Shown here one piece after another: positions 6,951 through 17,793 of a stretch of 64,000 nucleotides of DNA. The position numbers were made by a program, and so were the translations under genes. How positions within the stretch are numbered: the stretch's first letter is position 1; every line of letters starts with the position of its first letter. Source of the stretch: Pandoraea horticolens (GTDB taxonomy: Bacteria; Pseudomonadota; Gammaproteobacteria; Burkholderiales; Burkholderiaceae); assembly GCF_902459555.1 (NCBI RefSeq), contig NZ_CABPSM010000019.1, positions 1 to 64,000 of the forward strand, read 5' to 3'. A model generated the notes under the pieces. That model saw only the letters and a program-made list of their open reading frames with translations. It did no database searches and was not told the origin of the DNA.

Positions 6951-8534
6951 TCACTCCCATTCGATCGTTGCCGGCGGCTTGCCCGAGATGTCATAAACAA
7001 CGCGGTTCAACCCACGAACTTCGTTGATGATGCGATTCGAGACCTTGCCGAGCAGGTCGTGCGGCAGGTGTGCCCAATGCGCCGTCATGAAGTCTTGCGT
7101 CTGCACAGCGCGCAGCGCCACGACCCATTCGTACGTGCGGCCATCGCCCATCACGCCCACACTCTTGACCGGCAGGAATACCGCGAACGCCTGGCTCGTC
7201 AATTCGTACCACGTCTTGCCGCTGTTCGGCTCGACCGTGTTGCGCAACTCTTCAATGAAGATCGCATCGGCACGACGCAGCAGGTCGGCGTAGTCGCGCT
7301 TCACTTCGCCCAGAATCCGCACGCCCAGCCCCGGGCCCGGGAACGGGTGACGATAGACCATGTCATGCGGCAGCCCCAGCGCCACACCCAGCTCGCGCAC
7401 TTCGTCCTTGAACAGATCGCGCAGCGGCTCAAGCAGCTTCAGACCCAGCGTCTCCGGCAAGCCGCCGACATTGTGGTGGCTCTTGATTGTCGTCGCCTTC
7501 TTCGTCTTCGCGCCACCCGACTCGATCACGTCCGGATAGATCGTGCCCTGCGCCAGCCACTTCGCGTTCTTCAGCTTCTTCGCTTCGGCCTGGAACACTT
7601 CGACAAATTCACGGCCGATGATCTTGCGCTTCTGCTCCGGATCGGTCACGCCCTTCAGATGGCCCATGAACTGGTCAGCGGCGTCGACATGCACGACCTT
7701 CGCGTGCAGACGCCCCTGGAACATCTCCATCACCATGTGGCCTTCGTTCAAACGCAACAGACCGTGATCGACAAACACACACGTCAGTTGATCGCCGATC
7801 GCGCGATGAATCAGCGCCGCCGCAACGCTCGAATCTACGCCGCCCGACAGGCCCAGAATCACTTCCTCGTCGCCCACTTGCTCGCGGATTGCCTTGACGG
7901 CTTCCTCGATGTGATCGCGCATGATCCAGTCCGGCTTCGCGCCGGCAATCTGCAGCACGAAACGCTCGAGCAATTCGCGCCCCTTCACCGTATGTGTGAC
8001 TTCCGGGTGGAACTGCACCGCGTAGTAGTTGCGCACCACGTCGGCCATACCGGCAATCGGGCAGCTCGGCGTCGACGCCATCAGCGCAAAACCCGGCGGC
8101 AATTGCGTGACCTTGTCACCGTGACTCATCCACACCTTGAGCATGCCGTGACCTTCGGTCGTACGGAAATCCTCAAGGCCCTCGAGCAACGGCGTATGCG
8201 CATGCGCACGCACCTCGGCGTAACCAAACTCGCGATGGTTACTCGCCTCAACCTGACCGCCCAGTTGGACCGTCATCGCGAACATGCCGTAGCAAATGCC
8301 CAGCACCGGCACGCCCAGATCCCACACCGCCTGCGGGGCGCGCAGATCCTGATCCTCATATGTGCTCGCGTGGCTACCCGACAGAATGACGGCCTTCGGA
8401 TTGAATTCGCGAATGAACTCGTCCGAAACGTCGTTCGGGTGAATCTCGCAGTAGACGCGCGCTTCGCGAACGCGGCGGCCGATGAGCTGGGTGACTTGCG
8501 AGCCGAAGTCAAGAATGAGGATTTTGTCGTGCAT
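6951..8534 (-). CDS. guaA: GMP synthase (glutamine-hydrolysing)
   Basis: Converts XMP, ATP and glutamine to GMP. The 527-residue protein starts [13 protein letters not shown]. The N-terminal glutaminase has nucleophile Cys81 in GICYGMFAM and the His-Glu pair in VQFHPEV. The middle ATP-pyrophosphatase domain has [10 protein letters not shown], and the C-terminal dimerisation domain ends ATIEWE. The frame is open upstream but those codons overlap the preceding membrane protein gene and lack family similarity. Most homologues have Gln where Phe85 stands, four residues after Cys81. The gene is last in a guaB/membrane protein/guaA unit, with a 26-base overlap upstream. Its 3' end borders the mobile relic. 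Confidence 0.97.
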   Translation of the reverse strand: MHDKILILDFGSQVTQLIGRRVREARVYCEIHPNDVSDEFIREFNPKAVILSGSHASTYEDQDLRAPQAVWDLGVPVLGICYGMFAMTVQLGGQVEASNHREFGYAEVRAHAHTPLLEGLEDFRTTEGHGMLKVWMSHGDKVTQLPPGFALMASTPSCPIAGMADVVRNYYAVQFHPEVTHTVKGRELLERFVLQIAGAKPDWIMRDHIEEAVKAIREQVGDEEVILGLSGGVDSSVAAALIHRAIGDQLTCVFVDHGLLRLNEGHMVMEMFQGRLHAKVVHVDAADQFMGHLKGVTDPEQKRKIIGREFVEVFQAEAKKLKNAKWLAQGTIYPDVIESGGAKTKKATTIKSHHNVGGLPETLGLKLLEPLRDLFKDEVRELGVALGLPHDMVYRHPFPGPGLGVRILGEVKRDYADLLRRADAIFIEELRNTVEPNSGKTWYELTSQAFAVFLPVKSVGVMGDGRTYEWVVALRAVQTQDFMTAHWAHLPHDLLGKVSNRIINEVRGLNRVVYDISGKPPATIEWE

Positions 8535-9201
8535 CGTGAGGTACGGAAGAAGTGGATTCGTTGGACGTCGGCGCCGTGGCGGAAGGCACAGGCGTGACAG
8601 TGCCGGTGCTGCCCGCAGGCGCGACCGGCGTAGTGTTGACGGAGGTAGAGCCGCCCCCAGGCGTCTCCATGCGCGGCTCAGCGCGCGTGCCTCGGGCCTC
8701 GTCGAGGGCCCGGGCATCGGCGTCATCGTACGGTGCGTTGCGCCGGGTGTCGCTCACGGCACCCCCACGCGCTCCTCCGCCGGCATGCTGCGCCGCCTGC
8801 ACGCGCTCTTTCGTGCGCACGCTCGACGCCAGCTTGACGAGAATGGCGCCCACCACCAACAGGACAGCACCAAGCGCCGGCATCAACAACTTGCCGCCCC
8901 CCGTCACCGCCAGTTGGCCGGAGATCAGCCAGCCCAGCACGAACGCACCGGTCACCCAATTGATATGCCCCGTCACTTTCGCGACGGTCGCCGTCAACTG
9001 GCCGTTCACGGTGGCGTGCCATTGCAGCCAGGCCACGCCGATGAAGGCTACACCGAGCGCCTGCGCATAGAGCACGGGCGATGGCGCGGGCACTTCAATG
9101 GCCGCGTACAGCGATGACCAGAACGACGCAATCAGCAGCACACCAAGTGCCAGATTCAGCGCCGCATTGAGGAACAGTACCGTACGCAACATGGCCTTCA
9201 T
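8509..9201 (-). CDS. Conserved membrane protein between guaB and guaA
   Basis: The 230-residue product has about four hydrophobic helices in residues ~1-130 (for example [49 protein letters not shown]). A ~100-residue hydrophilic tail rich in Thr, Ser, Pro and Gly follows and looks disordered. It starts 6 bp after guaB, and its last 26 bases overlap the start of guaA, so it is very likely co-transcribed and perhaps translationally coupled with guaA. I do not recognise a named family. A small membrane protein in this position is common in Burkholderiales. No function is assigned. Confidence 0.75.
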   Translation of the reverse strand: MKAMLRTVLFLNAALNLALGVLLIASFWSSLYAAIEVPAPSPVLYAQALGVAFIGVAWLQWHATVNGQLTATVAKVTGHINWVTGAFVLGWLISGQLAVTGGGKLLMPALGAVLLVVGAILVKLASSVRTKERVQAAQHAGGGARGGAVSDTRRNAPYDDADARALDEARGTRAEPRMETPGGGSTSVNTTPVAPAGSTGTVTPVPSATAPTSNESTSSVPHDARQNPHS

Positions 9202-9207
9202 GGGCGA

Positions 9208-10700
<1,493 letters not shown>

Positions 10701-10954
10701 CAGAAATCGCGAGTTGCATGGAACGTCCGCCCCCACATGTCAAGGGGCTTTTTCCCCGAGAGATGACTCGCGTACGTTTCGCTCCCCTTTTGGGTCGGCG
10801 CCCCGGCCCGCTGAATGCCGGATTTCACAATCGGCACGCGTCGGCCCCATGCTATTCTTGCGCCCTTCCTGCACCGCCCTGACCGGCACAACCGGCGCAC
10901 CGGGCGGTACGGATCACCGACATCTCGATACCACGAACCACGGGCGCGAACTTC
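10701..10954. other. Divergent intergenic region guaB / EamA transporter
   Basis: No gene is seen. A short GC hairpin (AGGGGCTTTTTCCCC) lies near 10742-10758. The regulatory regions of both flanking genes must be here, but apart from the guaB -10 none stands out. Confidence 0.4.
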
Positions 10955-11884
10955 ATGGGGCAAGGCATTTCTTTCGGATTGGCGGCGGGCGCATTGTGGG
11001 GACTGGTCTTTCTGGCCCCTCGCCTGCTGCCCGGCTTCTCGCCGCTGGAACTGTCGGCTGCCCGCTACGTGCTTTACGGGCTGGTGTCAGCCGCGCTGCT
11101 CGCGCCGCTCTGGGCGCGCCTGCGGCATACCGTCACTGGCCATGACTGGCGCGCGTTATTCCGGCTGAGTCTGGTCGGCAACCTCATCTATTACCTGTTC
11201 CTCGCCGGCGCCGTACAGATGGCCGGCATCGCCCCCGCGTCGCTGATCGTTGGCGTGCTGCCCGTGACGGTCACGCTGGTCGGCAGCCGCGATCACGGCG
11301 CCATGCCCCTGTCCCGGCTGGCGGGCCCATTGGCGCTGGTGGCTGCGGGTATCGTCTGCATCAATGTCGACGTGTTCGCCCACGCCTCGGCAAGTGGCGG
11401 GGACTGGCGGCTGACGCTCGCGGGCATCGCTTGCGCCGTCGGTGCTCTGGTGAGCTGGACCTGGTACGCCGTGGCCAATGCCCGCTATCTGGCGCGATTC
11501 GGACACTTCACGAGTCAGGAATGGTCGTTGCTGACAGGCGTCGCCACTGGCGTTCTGGCCTTGGCGCTGGCTGTCCCGGCCGTGTTGCTGCCACCCCCGG
11601 CAGCGACCGAAGTGCCGCGCGACTGGCAAATGTTCTTGATCGTGAATATCGCCGTGGCGATAGGCGCATCGACTATCGGCAACGCGTTCTGGAATGCGGC
11701 GAGCCGGCGGCTGCCGCTGACCCTGTCAGGCCAGATGATCGTGTTTGAAACGCTGTTCGCGCTGATTTATGGCTTCATTTACGAACAGCGCGTACCGCGC
11801 CTGCTCGAACTCGCGGCCATTGTGTTGCTGCTCGCGGGCGTCAGCGCGTCGGTACGGCTGCATTCACGGGGATCGACACACTGA
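10955..11884 (+). CDS. EamA/DMT-superfamily transporter
   Basis: A 309-residue inner-membrane protein with about ten hydrophobic helices arranged as two EamA repeats (first repeat begins GISFGLAAGALWGLVFLAPR; second about residues 155-300). DMT proteins of this type usually export small metabolites or amino acids; the substrate cannot be inferred. It is divergent from guaB and convergent with rnfH, so it is probably monocistronic. Confidence 0.8.
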   Translation: MGQGISFGLAAGALWGLVFLAPRLLPGFSPLELSAARYVLYGLVSAALLAPLWARLRHTVTGHDWRALFRLSLVGNLIYYLFLAGAVQMAGIAPASLIVGVLPVTVTLVGSRDHGAMPLSRLAGPLALVAAGIVCINVDVFAHASASGGDWRLTLAGIACAVGALVSWTWYAVANARYLARFGHFTSQEWSLLTGVATGVLALALAVPAVLLPPPAATEVPRDWQMFLIVNIAVAIGASTIGNAFWNAASRRLPLTLSGQMIVFETLFALIYGFIYEQRVPRLLELAAIVLLLAGVSASVRLHSRGSTH

Positions 11885-11914
11885 CCGGTGCAGGGCCGGG
11901 AGTCTGTCGCCGGC

Positions 11915-12250
11915 CTAGCTCCCGCGACGGCTCCCCAGCCACTTCTGCCCTTCCCGGCTTCCCTCGTTACGCACTTTCTCAACACGTCGCTGACGCGCCA
12001 CCTTGGGGTCAGCCTTGAGCACGCGGTAGATCTCGACGCGATCGCCCGCTTCCACTACGGCGTCGAGCACACGAACCTTGCCGAAGACGCCGGCTTTCAT
12101 GCGCGCGAAATCCAGCTCGGGAAAGCGTTGCAGCACACCGCTACGCTCGATCGCGTCACGCATTGTGGCGCCTTGCGGCAACGTCAACGGAATGATCGTT
12201 TGCTCGTCAGGCAGCGCATAGCAGACTTCGACATTCAGCTCATTTGACAT
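11915..12250 (-). CDS. rnfH: RnfH-family (UPF0125) ubiquitin-like fold protein
   Basis: The 111-residue protein starts MSNELNVEVCYALPDEQTII and contains TLPQGATMRDAIERSG and RVLDAVVEAGDRVEIYRVL, the beta-grasp core of RnfH. A basic tail rich in Arg and Lys follows. The function is unknown although the family is conserved; the name comes from rnf clusters in other bacteria, and no rnf genes are present here. The ATG at 12250 overlaps the end of ratA by 11 bp. The ratA-rnfH pair beside smpB is a classical proteobacterial neighbourhood. Confidence 0.9.
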   Translation of the reverse strand: MSNELNVEVCYALPDEQTIIPLTLPQGATMRDAIERSGVLQRFPELDFARMKAGVFGKVRVLDAVVEAGDRVEIYRVLKADPKVARQRRVEKVRNEGSREGQKWLGSRRGS

Positions 12251-12674
12251 ACACGGCCTCCGCGCGCTTGACGAACGCGTCGACGAACGTATTCGCAATG
12301 TGACTGAACACTGGCCCGATGACCTTCTCGAGCAGAAAATTCGCAAATTCGTAGTGAAGGCCGAACTCGATCTTGCAGGCGTTCTCGCGCAGCGCGGTGA
12401 ATTTCCACGTGCCGTGAAAACGCTTGAAGGGCCCTTCGACGAACGTCATTTGAATGGAGTCCGGACGCGTCTGAATATTGCGCGTCGCGAACGAATGCTT
12501 CAGCCCCTTGAAGTCAATCATCAGCGACGCCTCCATGCTGTGCTCGTCCTGATGTCGAATCTCGACACCACCGCACCAGGGCAGGAATTTGGGGTAATCG
12601 GCGACATTGGTCACCAGGTCGTACATCTGCTCATCGGAGAAATGCACGAGAACGGTTTTACTGACTTCGGCCAT
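12240..12674 (-). CDS. ratA: RatA-family START/polyketide-cyclase-like protein
   Basis: The 144-residue START-like (SRPBCC) protein begins MAEVSKTVLVHFSDEQMYDL. It carries DYPKFLPWCGGVEI and the C-terminal helix segment HIANTFVDAFVKRAEAVY. E. coli RatA has been reported to interfere with 70S formation, while mitochondrial relatives (Coq10) bind ubiquinone, so the physiological role is unsettled. It is transcribed divergently from smpB and overlaps rnfH, with which it must form an operon. The start at 12674 gives the normal family length; the longer open frame upstream has no similarity. Confidence 0.9.
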   Translation of the reverse strand: MAEVSKTVLVHFSDEQMYDLVTNVADYPKFLPWCGGVEIRHQDEHSMEASLMIDFKGLKHSFATRNIQTRPDSIQMTFVEGPFKRFHGTWKFTALRENACKIEFGLHYEFANFLLEKVIGPVFSHIANTFVDAFVKRAEAVYVK

Positions 12675-12831
12675 CGTCTGTCGGGCGAGGCGTTCGCACG
12701 GCACGCCTGCGATCGATGCTGCATCGACCCCCGCGCGTCGCAAGCCGCCTCTTGCCGAGACTCTTTGTTAAAATCGCTATTTTACCCGAGCCCGACTCAC
12801 CGGGTCCGACCAAGTTACCCGCCAAGGATCC

Positions 12832-13278
12832 ATGAGCATCATTGACAACAAGAAGGCCTTCTTCGATTACTTCATCGAGGAGCGATACGAAGCCGGGATC
12901 GCGCTCGAGGGGTGGGAAGTCAAGGCAATTCGCGCCGGGCGGGCGCAGATCAAGGAAGGCTATGTCGTCATCAAGAATGGCGAGATATTCCTGATCGGCA
13001 CGCACATCAGCCCGTTGCAAACCGCATCGACGCACATCAAGCCCGACCCCGTGCGCACCCGCAAGCTCCTGCTGAAAGCCGACGAAATCAAGAAACTCAT
13101 CGGCAAGGTGGAGCAACGCGGATACACGCTCGTTCCCATCAACCTGCACTACAGCAAAGGTCTGGTGAAATGCGAGATCGGGCTAGCCAAGGGCAAGAAG
13201 CTTCACGACAAGCGCGAGACGGAAAAGAAACGCGACTGGGATCGCGAAAAAGCACGTTTGATGCGCACACCCACCTGA
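12832..13278 (+). CDS. smpB: SsrA-binding protein, trans-translation
   Basis: Binds tmRNA (SsrA) and carries it to stalled ribosomes. The 148-residue OB-fold protein shows [40 protein letters not shown] and [10 protein letters not shown]. The basic tail [20 protein letters not shown] becomes helical in the mRNA channel. Length and tail are complete. It is divergent from ratA and followed by a strong hairpin terminator, so it is monocistronic. No ssrA gene is seen in this window. Confidence 0.97.
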   Translation: MSIIDNKKAFFDYFIEERYEAGIALEGWEVKAIRAGRAQIKEGYVVIKNGEIFLIGTHISPLQTASTHIKPDPVRTRKLLLKADEIKKLIGKVEQRGYTLVPINLHYSKGLVKCEIGLAKGKKLHDKRETEKKRDWDREKARLMRTPT

Positions 13279-13336
13279 GACGCAGCATCGGCATGGTGCG
13301 CGCGATACAGCCAACACGTTTGCCAACCACCAAAAG

Positions 13337-13360
13337 AAAACGGCCCATCTGGGCCGTTTT
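13337..13360 (+). terminator. Rho-independent terminator after smpB (bidirectional)
   Basis: AAAACGGCCC, loop ATCT, GGGCCGTTTT is a perfect stem with A and T runs on the two sides. It works in either direction and lies between convergent smpB and the SPFH gene. Confidence 0.88.
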
Positions 13361-13376
13361 TCATTGTTGCGCCAGT

Positions 13377-14360
13377 TTAGCGCCGGGGAGTCGAATTACC
13401 GAAGCCACCAACACCGCCGCCATCGCCTCCCGGGGTCGATCCCCCTTCGGTGCCGCGCACGATCTTGAGCGCCGAAGCAATCATGCCGCTCAAATCCGTG
13501 AGATTGCCCGGCACGATCAGCGTGTTGTTCGTTTTGGCGAGATTGCCGAACGCGTTGACGTATTGCTCGGCCACCTTGAGGTTGACGGCCTCCATGCCGC
13601 CCTGCGTCTGAATCGCCGTCCCAATCTTTTGAATGGCCTCGGCGTTCGCCTCCGCCACCGCCAGAATGGCCGACGCCTCACCTTGCGCCCGATTGATCGC
13701 CGCCTGACGCTCACCTTCGGACTTCTGGATAGCCGCTTCGCGTGCGCCGGTCGCCAGGTTGATCTGCTCCTGCCGCTTGCCTTCCGATGCCGCGATCAGT
13801 GCACGCTTCTCGCGCTCGGCCGTGATCTGCGCCTGCATGGCGTGCAGAATCTCTTTCGGCGGAGTGAGATCTTTGATCTCGTAACGCAGCACCTTCACCC
13901 CCCAGTTCGACGCTGCCTCATCAAGCGCATTGACCACGGTGTGGTTGATGAACGCGCGCTCTTCAAACGTCTTGTCGAGCTCAAGCCTGCCGATCACGCT
14001 ACGCAGCGTCGTTTGCGCAAGTTGCGTGATGGCCACGATGTAGTTGCTTGAGCCGTACGACGCCTTCATCGCATCGGTCACCTGAAAGTACAGAATCCCG
14101 TCGACCTGCAACTGCGTGTTGTCATTGGTGATACAAACCTGACTCGGCACGTCGAGTGGTACTTCCTTGAGCAAATGCTTATAGGCCACGCGGTCCACGA
14201 ACGGCACGACAATCGAGAGCCCCGGCGTGAGGGTCGCATGGTATTTACCGAGACGCTCGATCACCCACGCATGCTGCTGCGGCACGATCTTGATCGAACG
14301 CGCCGCAATGACCACGGCGATGATAAAAACAATAAACGCGACGTTGGATAGATCGAACAT
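13377..14360 (-). CDS. SPFH/band-7 membrane protein (QmcA/paraslipin type)
   Basis: The 327-residue protein starts MFDLSNVAFIVFIIAVVIAA with one N-terminal membrane anchor. The SPFH domain follows (IKIVPQQHAWVIERLGKYHA; FVDRVAYKHLLKEVPLDVPS). A long charged coiled coil rich in Ala, Glu, Lys and Gln comes next (about residues 170-260), then a Gly-rich tail. Such proteins form large membrane rings and often pair with an NfeD protein, which is encoded 185 bp upstream on the same strand. ATG 14360 has AGGGGG before it. E. coli QmcA is the nearest named relative; no symbol is given because paralogues are hard to separate by eye. Confidence 0.9.
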   Translation of the reverse strand: MFDLSNVAFIVFIIAVVIAARSIKIVPQQHAWVIERLGKYHATLTPGLSIVVPFVDRVAYKHLLKEVPLDVPSQVCITNDNTQLQVDGILYFQVTDAMKASYGSSNYIVAITQLAQTTLRSVIGRLELDKTFEERAFINHTVVNALDEAASNWGVKVLRYEIKDLTPPKEILHAMQAQITAEREKRALIAASEGKRQEQINLATGAREAAIQKSEGERQAAINRAQGEASAILAVAEANAEAIQKIGTAIQTQGGMEAVNLKVAEQYVNAFGNLAKTNNTLIVPGNLTDLSGMIASALKIVRGTEGGSTPGGDGGGVGGFGNSTPRR

Positions 14361-14545
14361 GTTTCCCCCTGAAGCGCCCGCCATTACGGCAGGCTGGTTC
14401 CTCGTCACCCACGATGGCAGGCCATGCATCGTAACGGAACACAGACCCGATGCGACGTGGACGCTCGAAAACGAGCTATCCCCTAGCGGGTAATGAGGTA
14501 ATGCCTAACTCTCACGTAGATGCATGGACTCAAGTCGCCCCGCAA

Positions 14546-14980
14546 TCACACCGTCACGTGTGCAACGAACAATCGACTGCCACGCACCTCCCGGATAACA
14601 AACCAACCTGCATCTGCGGCCTCACCGGGCATTAGCTCGACATCCCACTCCGCGCCACGGTACATCGCCCGTGCACGGCCATCAGCCTGCCACGTCTCGA
14701 TATGCAATTGCTGCCCGATGTCCAGATTGGTGTTGGGATCTGCCGTTGCGTCAACCTTGATACGCCGCCGGCCAAACCGGCTGCGACGCAGGAACCAGAC
14801 GGCCACGCCCGCCACCACCGCTGCAATCACCAACTGCAGCGGCCAGTCGATGCGCAATACCGCCGCGATGCCGCCAGCCGTCATGCCGAGCGCCACCATC
14901 AGGAGATAGAACGTTCCGCTTGCCAGCTCCAGCACCACGGTCAATCCGGCAACGCCGAACCAAAGCCAAGCTTGCTCCAT
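14546..14980 (-). CDS. NfeD-family membrane protein
   Basis: The 144-residue protein has hydrophobic helices in residues ~5-80 (WLWFGVAGLTVVLELASG, FYLLMVALGMTAGGIAAV, LVIAAVVAGVAVWFL). A C-terminal OB-fold follows that includes DIGQQLHIETWQADGRARAM and YRGAEWDVEL. Short NfeD proteins partner with SPFH proteins, and the SPFH gene follows on the same strand. ATG 14980 is preferred over the GTG one codon upstream because GGAG sits at the proper distance. A terminator-like hairpin ends only 15 bp before this start. Confidence 0.88.
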   Translation of the reverse strand: MEQAWLWFGVAGLTVVLELASGTFYLLMVALGMTAGGIAAVLRIDWPLQLVIAAVVAGVAVWFLRRSRFGRRRIKVDATADPNTNLDIGQQLHIETWQADGRARAMYRGAEWDVELMPGEAADAGWFVIREVRGSRLFVAHVTV

Positions 14981-14994
14981 CACAACTCCCAGAC

Positions 14995-15025
14995 ATAAAA
15001 AAACCCCGGTGTATTACCGGGGTTT
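14995..15025 (-). terminator. Rho-independent terminator after ppsA
   Basis: On the minus strand AAACCCCGGT, loop AATAC, ACCGGGGTTT is followed by more T. This is a perfect 10-bp stem with a T run. It ends close to the NfeD ribosome-binding site, so it may also act as a leader hairpin of that gene. A second perfect 9-bp stem without a T run (GCGTCCGAG/CTCGGACGC) lies at 15085-15108. Confidence 0.88.
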
Positions 15026-15136
15026 ATAGCACGAAACCAACCGATCAGCGCTCGCATCCCCAAGGATTGCCCAGCCTTTCGGTTGCGTCCGAGATGCCGC
15101 TCGGACGCGTCCCAACTCAGGTCGTAATCGTGACGA

Positions 15137-17527
15137 TTACTTCGCCAGCTTGGCGAGTTGTTGCCACGTTTCGATGACCGTATCCGGGTTGAGCGACATC
15201 GAGGCAATGCCTTCCTTCGCCAGCCATTCGGCCAGATCCGGATGGTCCGACGGGCCCTGACCGCAGATGCCGACGTACTTGCCCTTCGACAGGCACGCCT
15301 TGATCGCGCGGGTCAGCATGAACTTCACGGCCGGGTCACGTTCGTCGAAGTCCCTGGCCAGCAGTTCCATGCCCGAATCGCGATCCAGACCCAGCGTGAG
15401 CTGCGTCAGGTCGTTCGAACCGATCGAGAAGCCGTCGAAGAACTCGAGGAACTCGTCGGCCAGAATGGCGTTCGACGGCACTTCGCACATCATCACCAGT
15501 TTCAAACCGTTCTCGCCACGCTTCAGACCGTAGCCAGCCAGCATGTTGACCACACGCTCGGCCTGACCCAGCGTACGCACGAACGGCACCATGATCTCGA
15601 CGTTGGTCAGACCCATTTCGTCACGCACGCGCTTGAGTGCACGGCATTCCATCTCGAACGCTTCGGCGAAATCTTCCGAGATATAACGCGACGCACCGCG
15701 GAAACCCAGCATCGGGTTTTCTTCGTCCGGCTCGTAACGCGAACCGCCGATGAGCTTCTTGTACTCGTTGGACTTGAAGTCCGACAGACGCACGATCACG
15801 CTCTTCGGATAGAAGGCTGCGGCGATCGTGGCAATGCCTTCGGCCAGCTTGTCGACGTAGAACGCACGCGGCGATGCATGACCACGCGCCACCGATTCAA
15901 CCGCCTTCTTCAGATCGGCGTCGATGTTCGGGTACTCGAGAATCGCGCGCGGGTGCACACCGATGTTGTTATTGATGATGAACTCCAGACGCGCCAGGCC
16001 CACCCCTTCGTTCGGCAGTTGCGCGAAGTCGAAGGCGAGTTGCGGGTTGCCCACGTTCATCATGATCTTCACCGGGATCTTCGGCATTTCGCCGCGCTGG
16101 ATCTCGGTGATTTCGGTCTCGAGCAGACCGTCGTAAATCTTGCCTTCGTCGCCTTCGGCGCAGGAGACGGTCACGAGCGCGCCATCCTTGAGCACGTCGG
16201 TTGCATCACCACAGCCGACCACTGCCGGCACACCCAGCTCACGCGCGATAATCGCCGCGTGGCAGGTACGGCCGCCACGGTTGGTCACGATGGCCGATGC
16301 ACGCTTCATCACCGGCTCCCAATTCGGGTCGGTCATGTCAGCCACCAGCACGTCGCCCGGCTGCACACGCTCCATCTCGCTCGGGTCCATGATCACACGC
16401 ACCGGACCTGCACCGATCTTCTGACCGATGGCTCGGCCCGTTGCCAGCACCGGGGCATCGCCCTTGAGCTTGAAGCGTTGCTCAACCTTGCCGACGGCCT
16501 GGCTCTTGACCGTCTCCGGACGCGCTTGCAGGATGTAGATCTTGCCGTCCTTGCCGTCCTTACCCCACTCGATGTCCATCGGACGACCATAGTGCTTCTC
16601 GATGATCAGCGCGAACTTGGCCAGTTCGACGCAATCGTCGTCGGTGATGGAGTAACGGTTACGCAGCTCCATCGGCACATCGATGGTCTTCACGCGGCCC
16701 GGCTCGCCCGGTTGCGTGAATTCCATCTTGAGGAGCTTCGAGCCAAGCGTGCGGCGAATGACCGGGTACTTGCCTGCCTTGAGCGTCGGCTTGAAAACGT
16801 AGAACTCGTCCGGGTTCACGGCGCCCTGCACGACCGTCTCACCCAGGCCGTAGCTGGCTGTGATGAAGACGACGTCCTGGAAACCCGACTCGGTGTCGAT
16901 CGTGAACATCACGCCCGACGCGCCGCAGTCCGAGCGAACCATGCGCTGCACACCGGCAGACAACGCCACTTCGGCGTGCGTGAAGCCCTTGTGAACGCGA
17001 TACGAGATGGCACGGTCGTTGTACAGCGAGGCGAACACGTGCTTCATGCGATCAAGCACGTCTTCGATACCGACCACGTTCAGATAGCTTTCCTGCTGCC
17101 CGGCGAACGAGGCGTCCGGCAGATCTTCGGCGGTTGCCGACGAACGCACGGCGAACGAGGCGTCCGGCTGGCCGTCTGCGATGCGCGCGAACTGCTCGCG
17201 GATCTCCTTCTCGAGCTGCGGCTGCAGCGGTGCGTCGACGATCCATTGACGGATTTCGGCACCGGCTTCCGCGAGCGCCTTGACGTTATCCACGTCCAGA
17301 CCCTCGAGGCGTTGGGCAACGCGCTCGGTCAGATTGTTGTGGTGCAGGAACTCGCGGAATGCGAAAGACGTCGTGGCGAAACCACCCGGCACGCGCACGC
17401 CGGCGCTGGCCAGTTGGCTGATCATTTCGCCAAGCGATGCATTCTTGCCGCCGACCGACTCGACGTCGGTCATGCGCAGATGCTCAAACGGCACCACGTA
17501 GGCGCCGTCGTGTGCTGCGTTAGTCAT
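15137..17527 (-). CDS. ppsA: Phosphoenolpyruvate synthase
   Basis: Makes PEP from pyruvate and ATP (giving AMP and Pi) for gluconeogenesis. The 796-residue protein has an N-terminal ATP-grasp domain ([33 protein letters not shown]). The phosphohistidine domain has [20 protein letters not shown], and the C-terminal TIM barrel has [17 protein letters not shown] and catalytic Cys in [11 protein letters not shown]. Length matches E. coli PpsA. The start has AGGGG upstream. The regulator kinase ppsR is divergent from it, the usual betaproteobacterial and gammaproteobacterial arrangement. Confidence 0.97.
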   Translation of the reverse strand: MTNAAHDGAYVVPFEHLRMTDVESVGGKNASLGEMISQLASAGVRVPGGFATTSFAFREFLHHNNLTERVAQRLEGLDVDNVKALAEAGAEIRQWIVDAPLQPQLEKEIREQFARIADGQPDASFAVRSSATAEDLPDASFAGQQESYLNVVGIEDVLDRMKHVFASLYNDRAISYRVHKGFTHAEVALSAGVQRMVRSDCGASGVMFTIDTESGFQDVVFITASYGLGETVVQGAVNPDEFYVFKPTLKAGKYPVIRRTLGSKLLKMEFTQPGEPGRVKTIDVPMELRNRYSITDDDCVELAKFALIIEKHYGRPMDIEWGKDGKDGKIYILQARPETVKSQAVGKVEQRFKLKGDAPVLATGRAIGQKIGAGPVRVIMDPSEMERVQPGDVLVADMTDPNWEPVMKRASAIVTNRGGRTCHAAIIARELGVPAVVGCGDATDVLKDGALVTVSCAEGDEGKIYDGLLETEITEIQRGEMPKIPVKIMMNVGNPQLAFDFAQLPNEGVGLARLEFIINNNIGVHPRAILEYPNIDADLKKAVESVARGHASPRAFYVDKLAEGIATIAAAFYPKSVIVRLSDFKSNEYKKLIGGSRYEPDEENPMLGFRGASRYISEDFAEAFEMECRALKRVRDEMGLTNVEIMVPFVRTLGQAERVVNMLAGYGLKRGENGLKLVMMCEVPSNAILADEFLEFFDGFSIGSNDLTQLTLGLDRDSGMELLARDFDERDPAVKFMLTRAIKACLSKGKYVGICGQGPSDHPDLAEWLAKEGIASMSLNPDTVIETWQQLAKLAK

Positions 17528-17595
17528 AAAAAGCCCCTAAGGTAAGAAAAAAAATTCTCGGAGAATCGGTTGGGACTGACGTGGACCGATCGACC

Positions 17596-17746
17596 TGTTG
17601 GATAAGAAATCGCGCTTGGGCTGCGTCGAGAACCAGGGGCTAGCACCCGACGACCTGCATCGAGCCATCGGAATTGCCCGCTGCGCCCCGCCAGACGGGC
17701 CTGAGGCCGGGCAGCGCGCGATGGCTGCGCAATTGCTTATCCAACA
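17596..17746. promoter_or_regulatory. 11-bp inverted repeat in ppsA/ppsR intergenic region
   Basis: TGTTGGATAAG at 17596-17606 and its exact reverse complement CTTATCCAACA at 17736-17746 flank the central part of the intergenic region, 129 bp apart. The copies lie 69 bp before the ppsA start and 48 bp before the ppsR start chosen here. Symmetric placement suggests a shared regulator site for the divergent genes; the protein is unknown. Confidence 0.45.
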
Positions 17747-17793
17747 AGTTGCCGCTATTCTACCGTGCAATGCACCAATTTGCGATTCTGCGC

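Noticed and set aside
7059-8597. 512-codon plus-strand frame antisense to guaA
   Set aside because: guaA is unmistakable on the minus strand; the antisense product has no motif.
15158-17545. A 795-codon open frame on the plus strand, antisense to ppsA
   Set aside because: ppsA on the other strand has all family motifs. The antisense frame stays open only because of GC-rich third positions; its product is His/Arg-rich with no domain.
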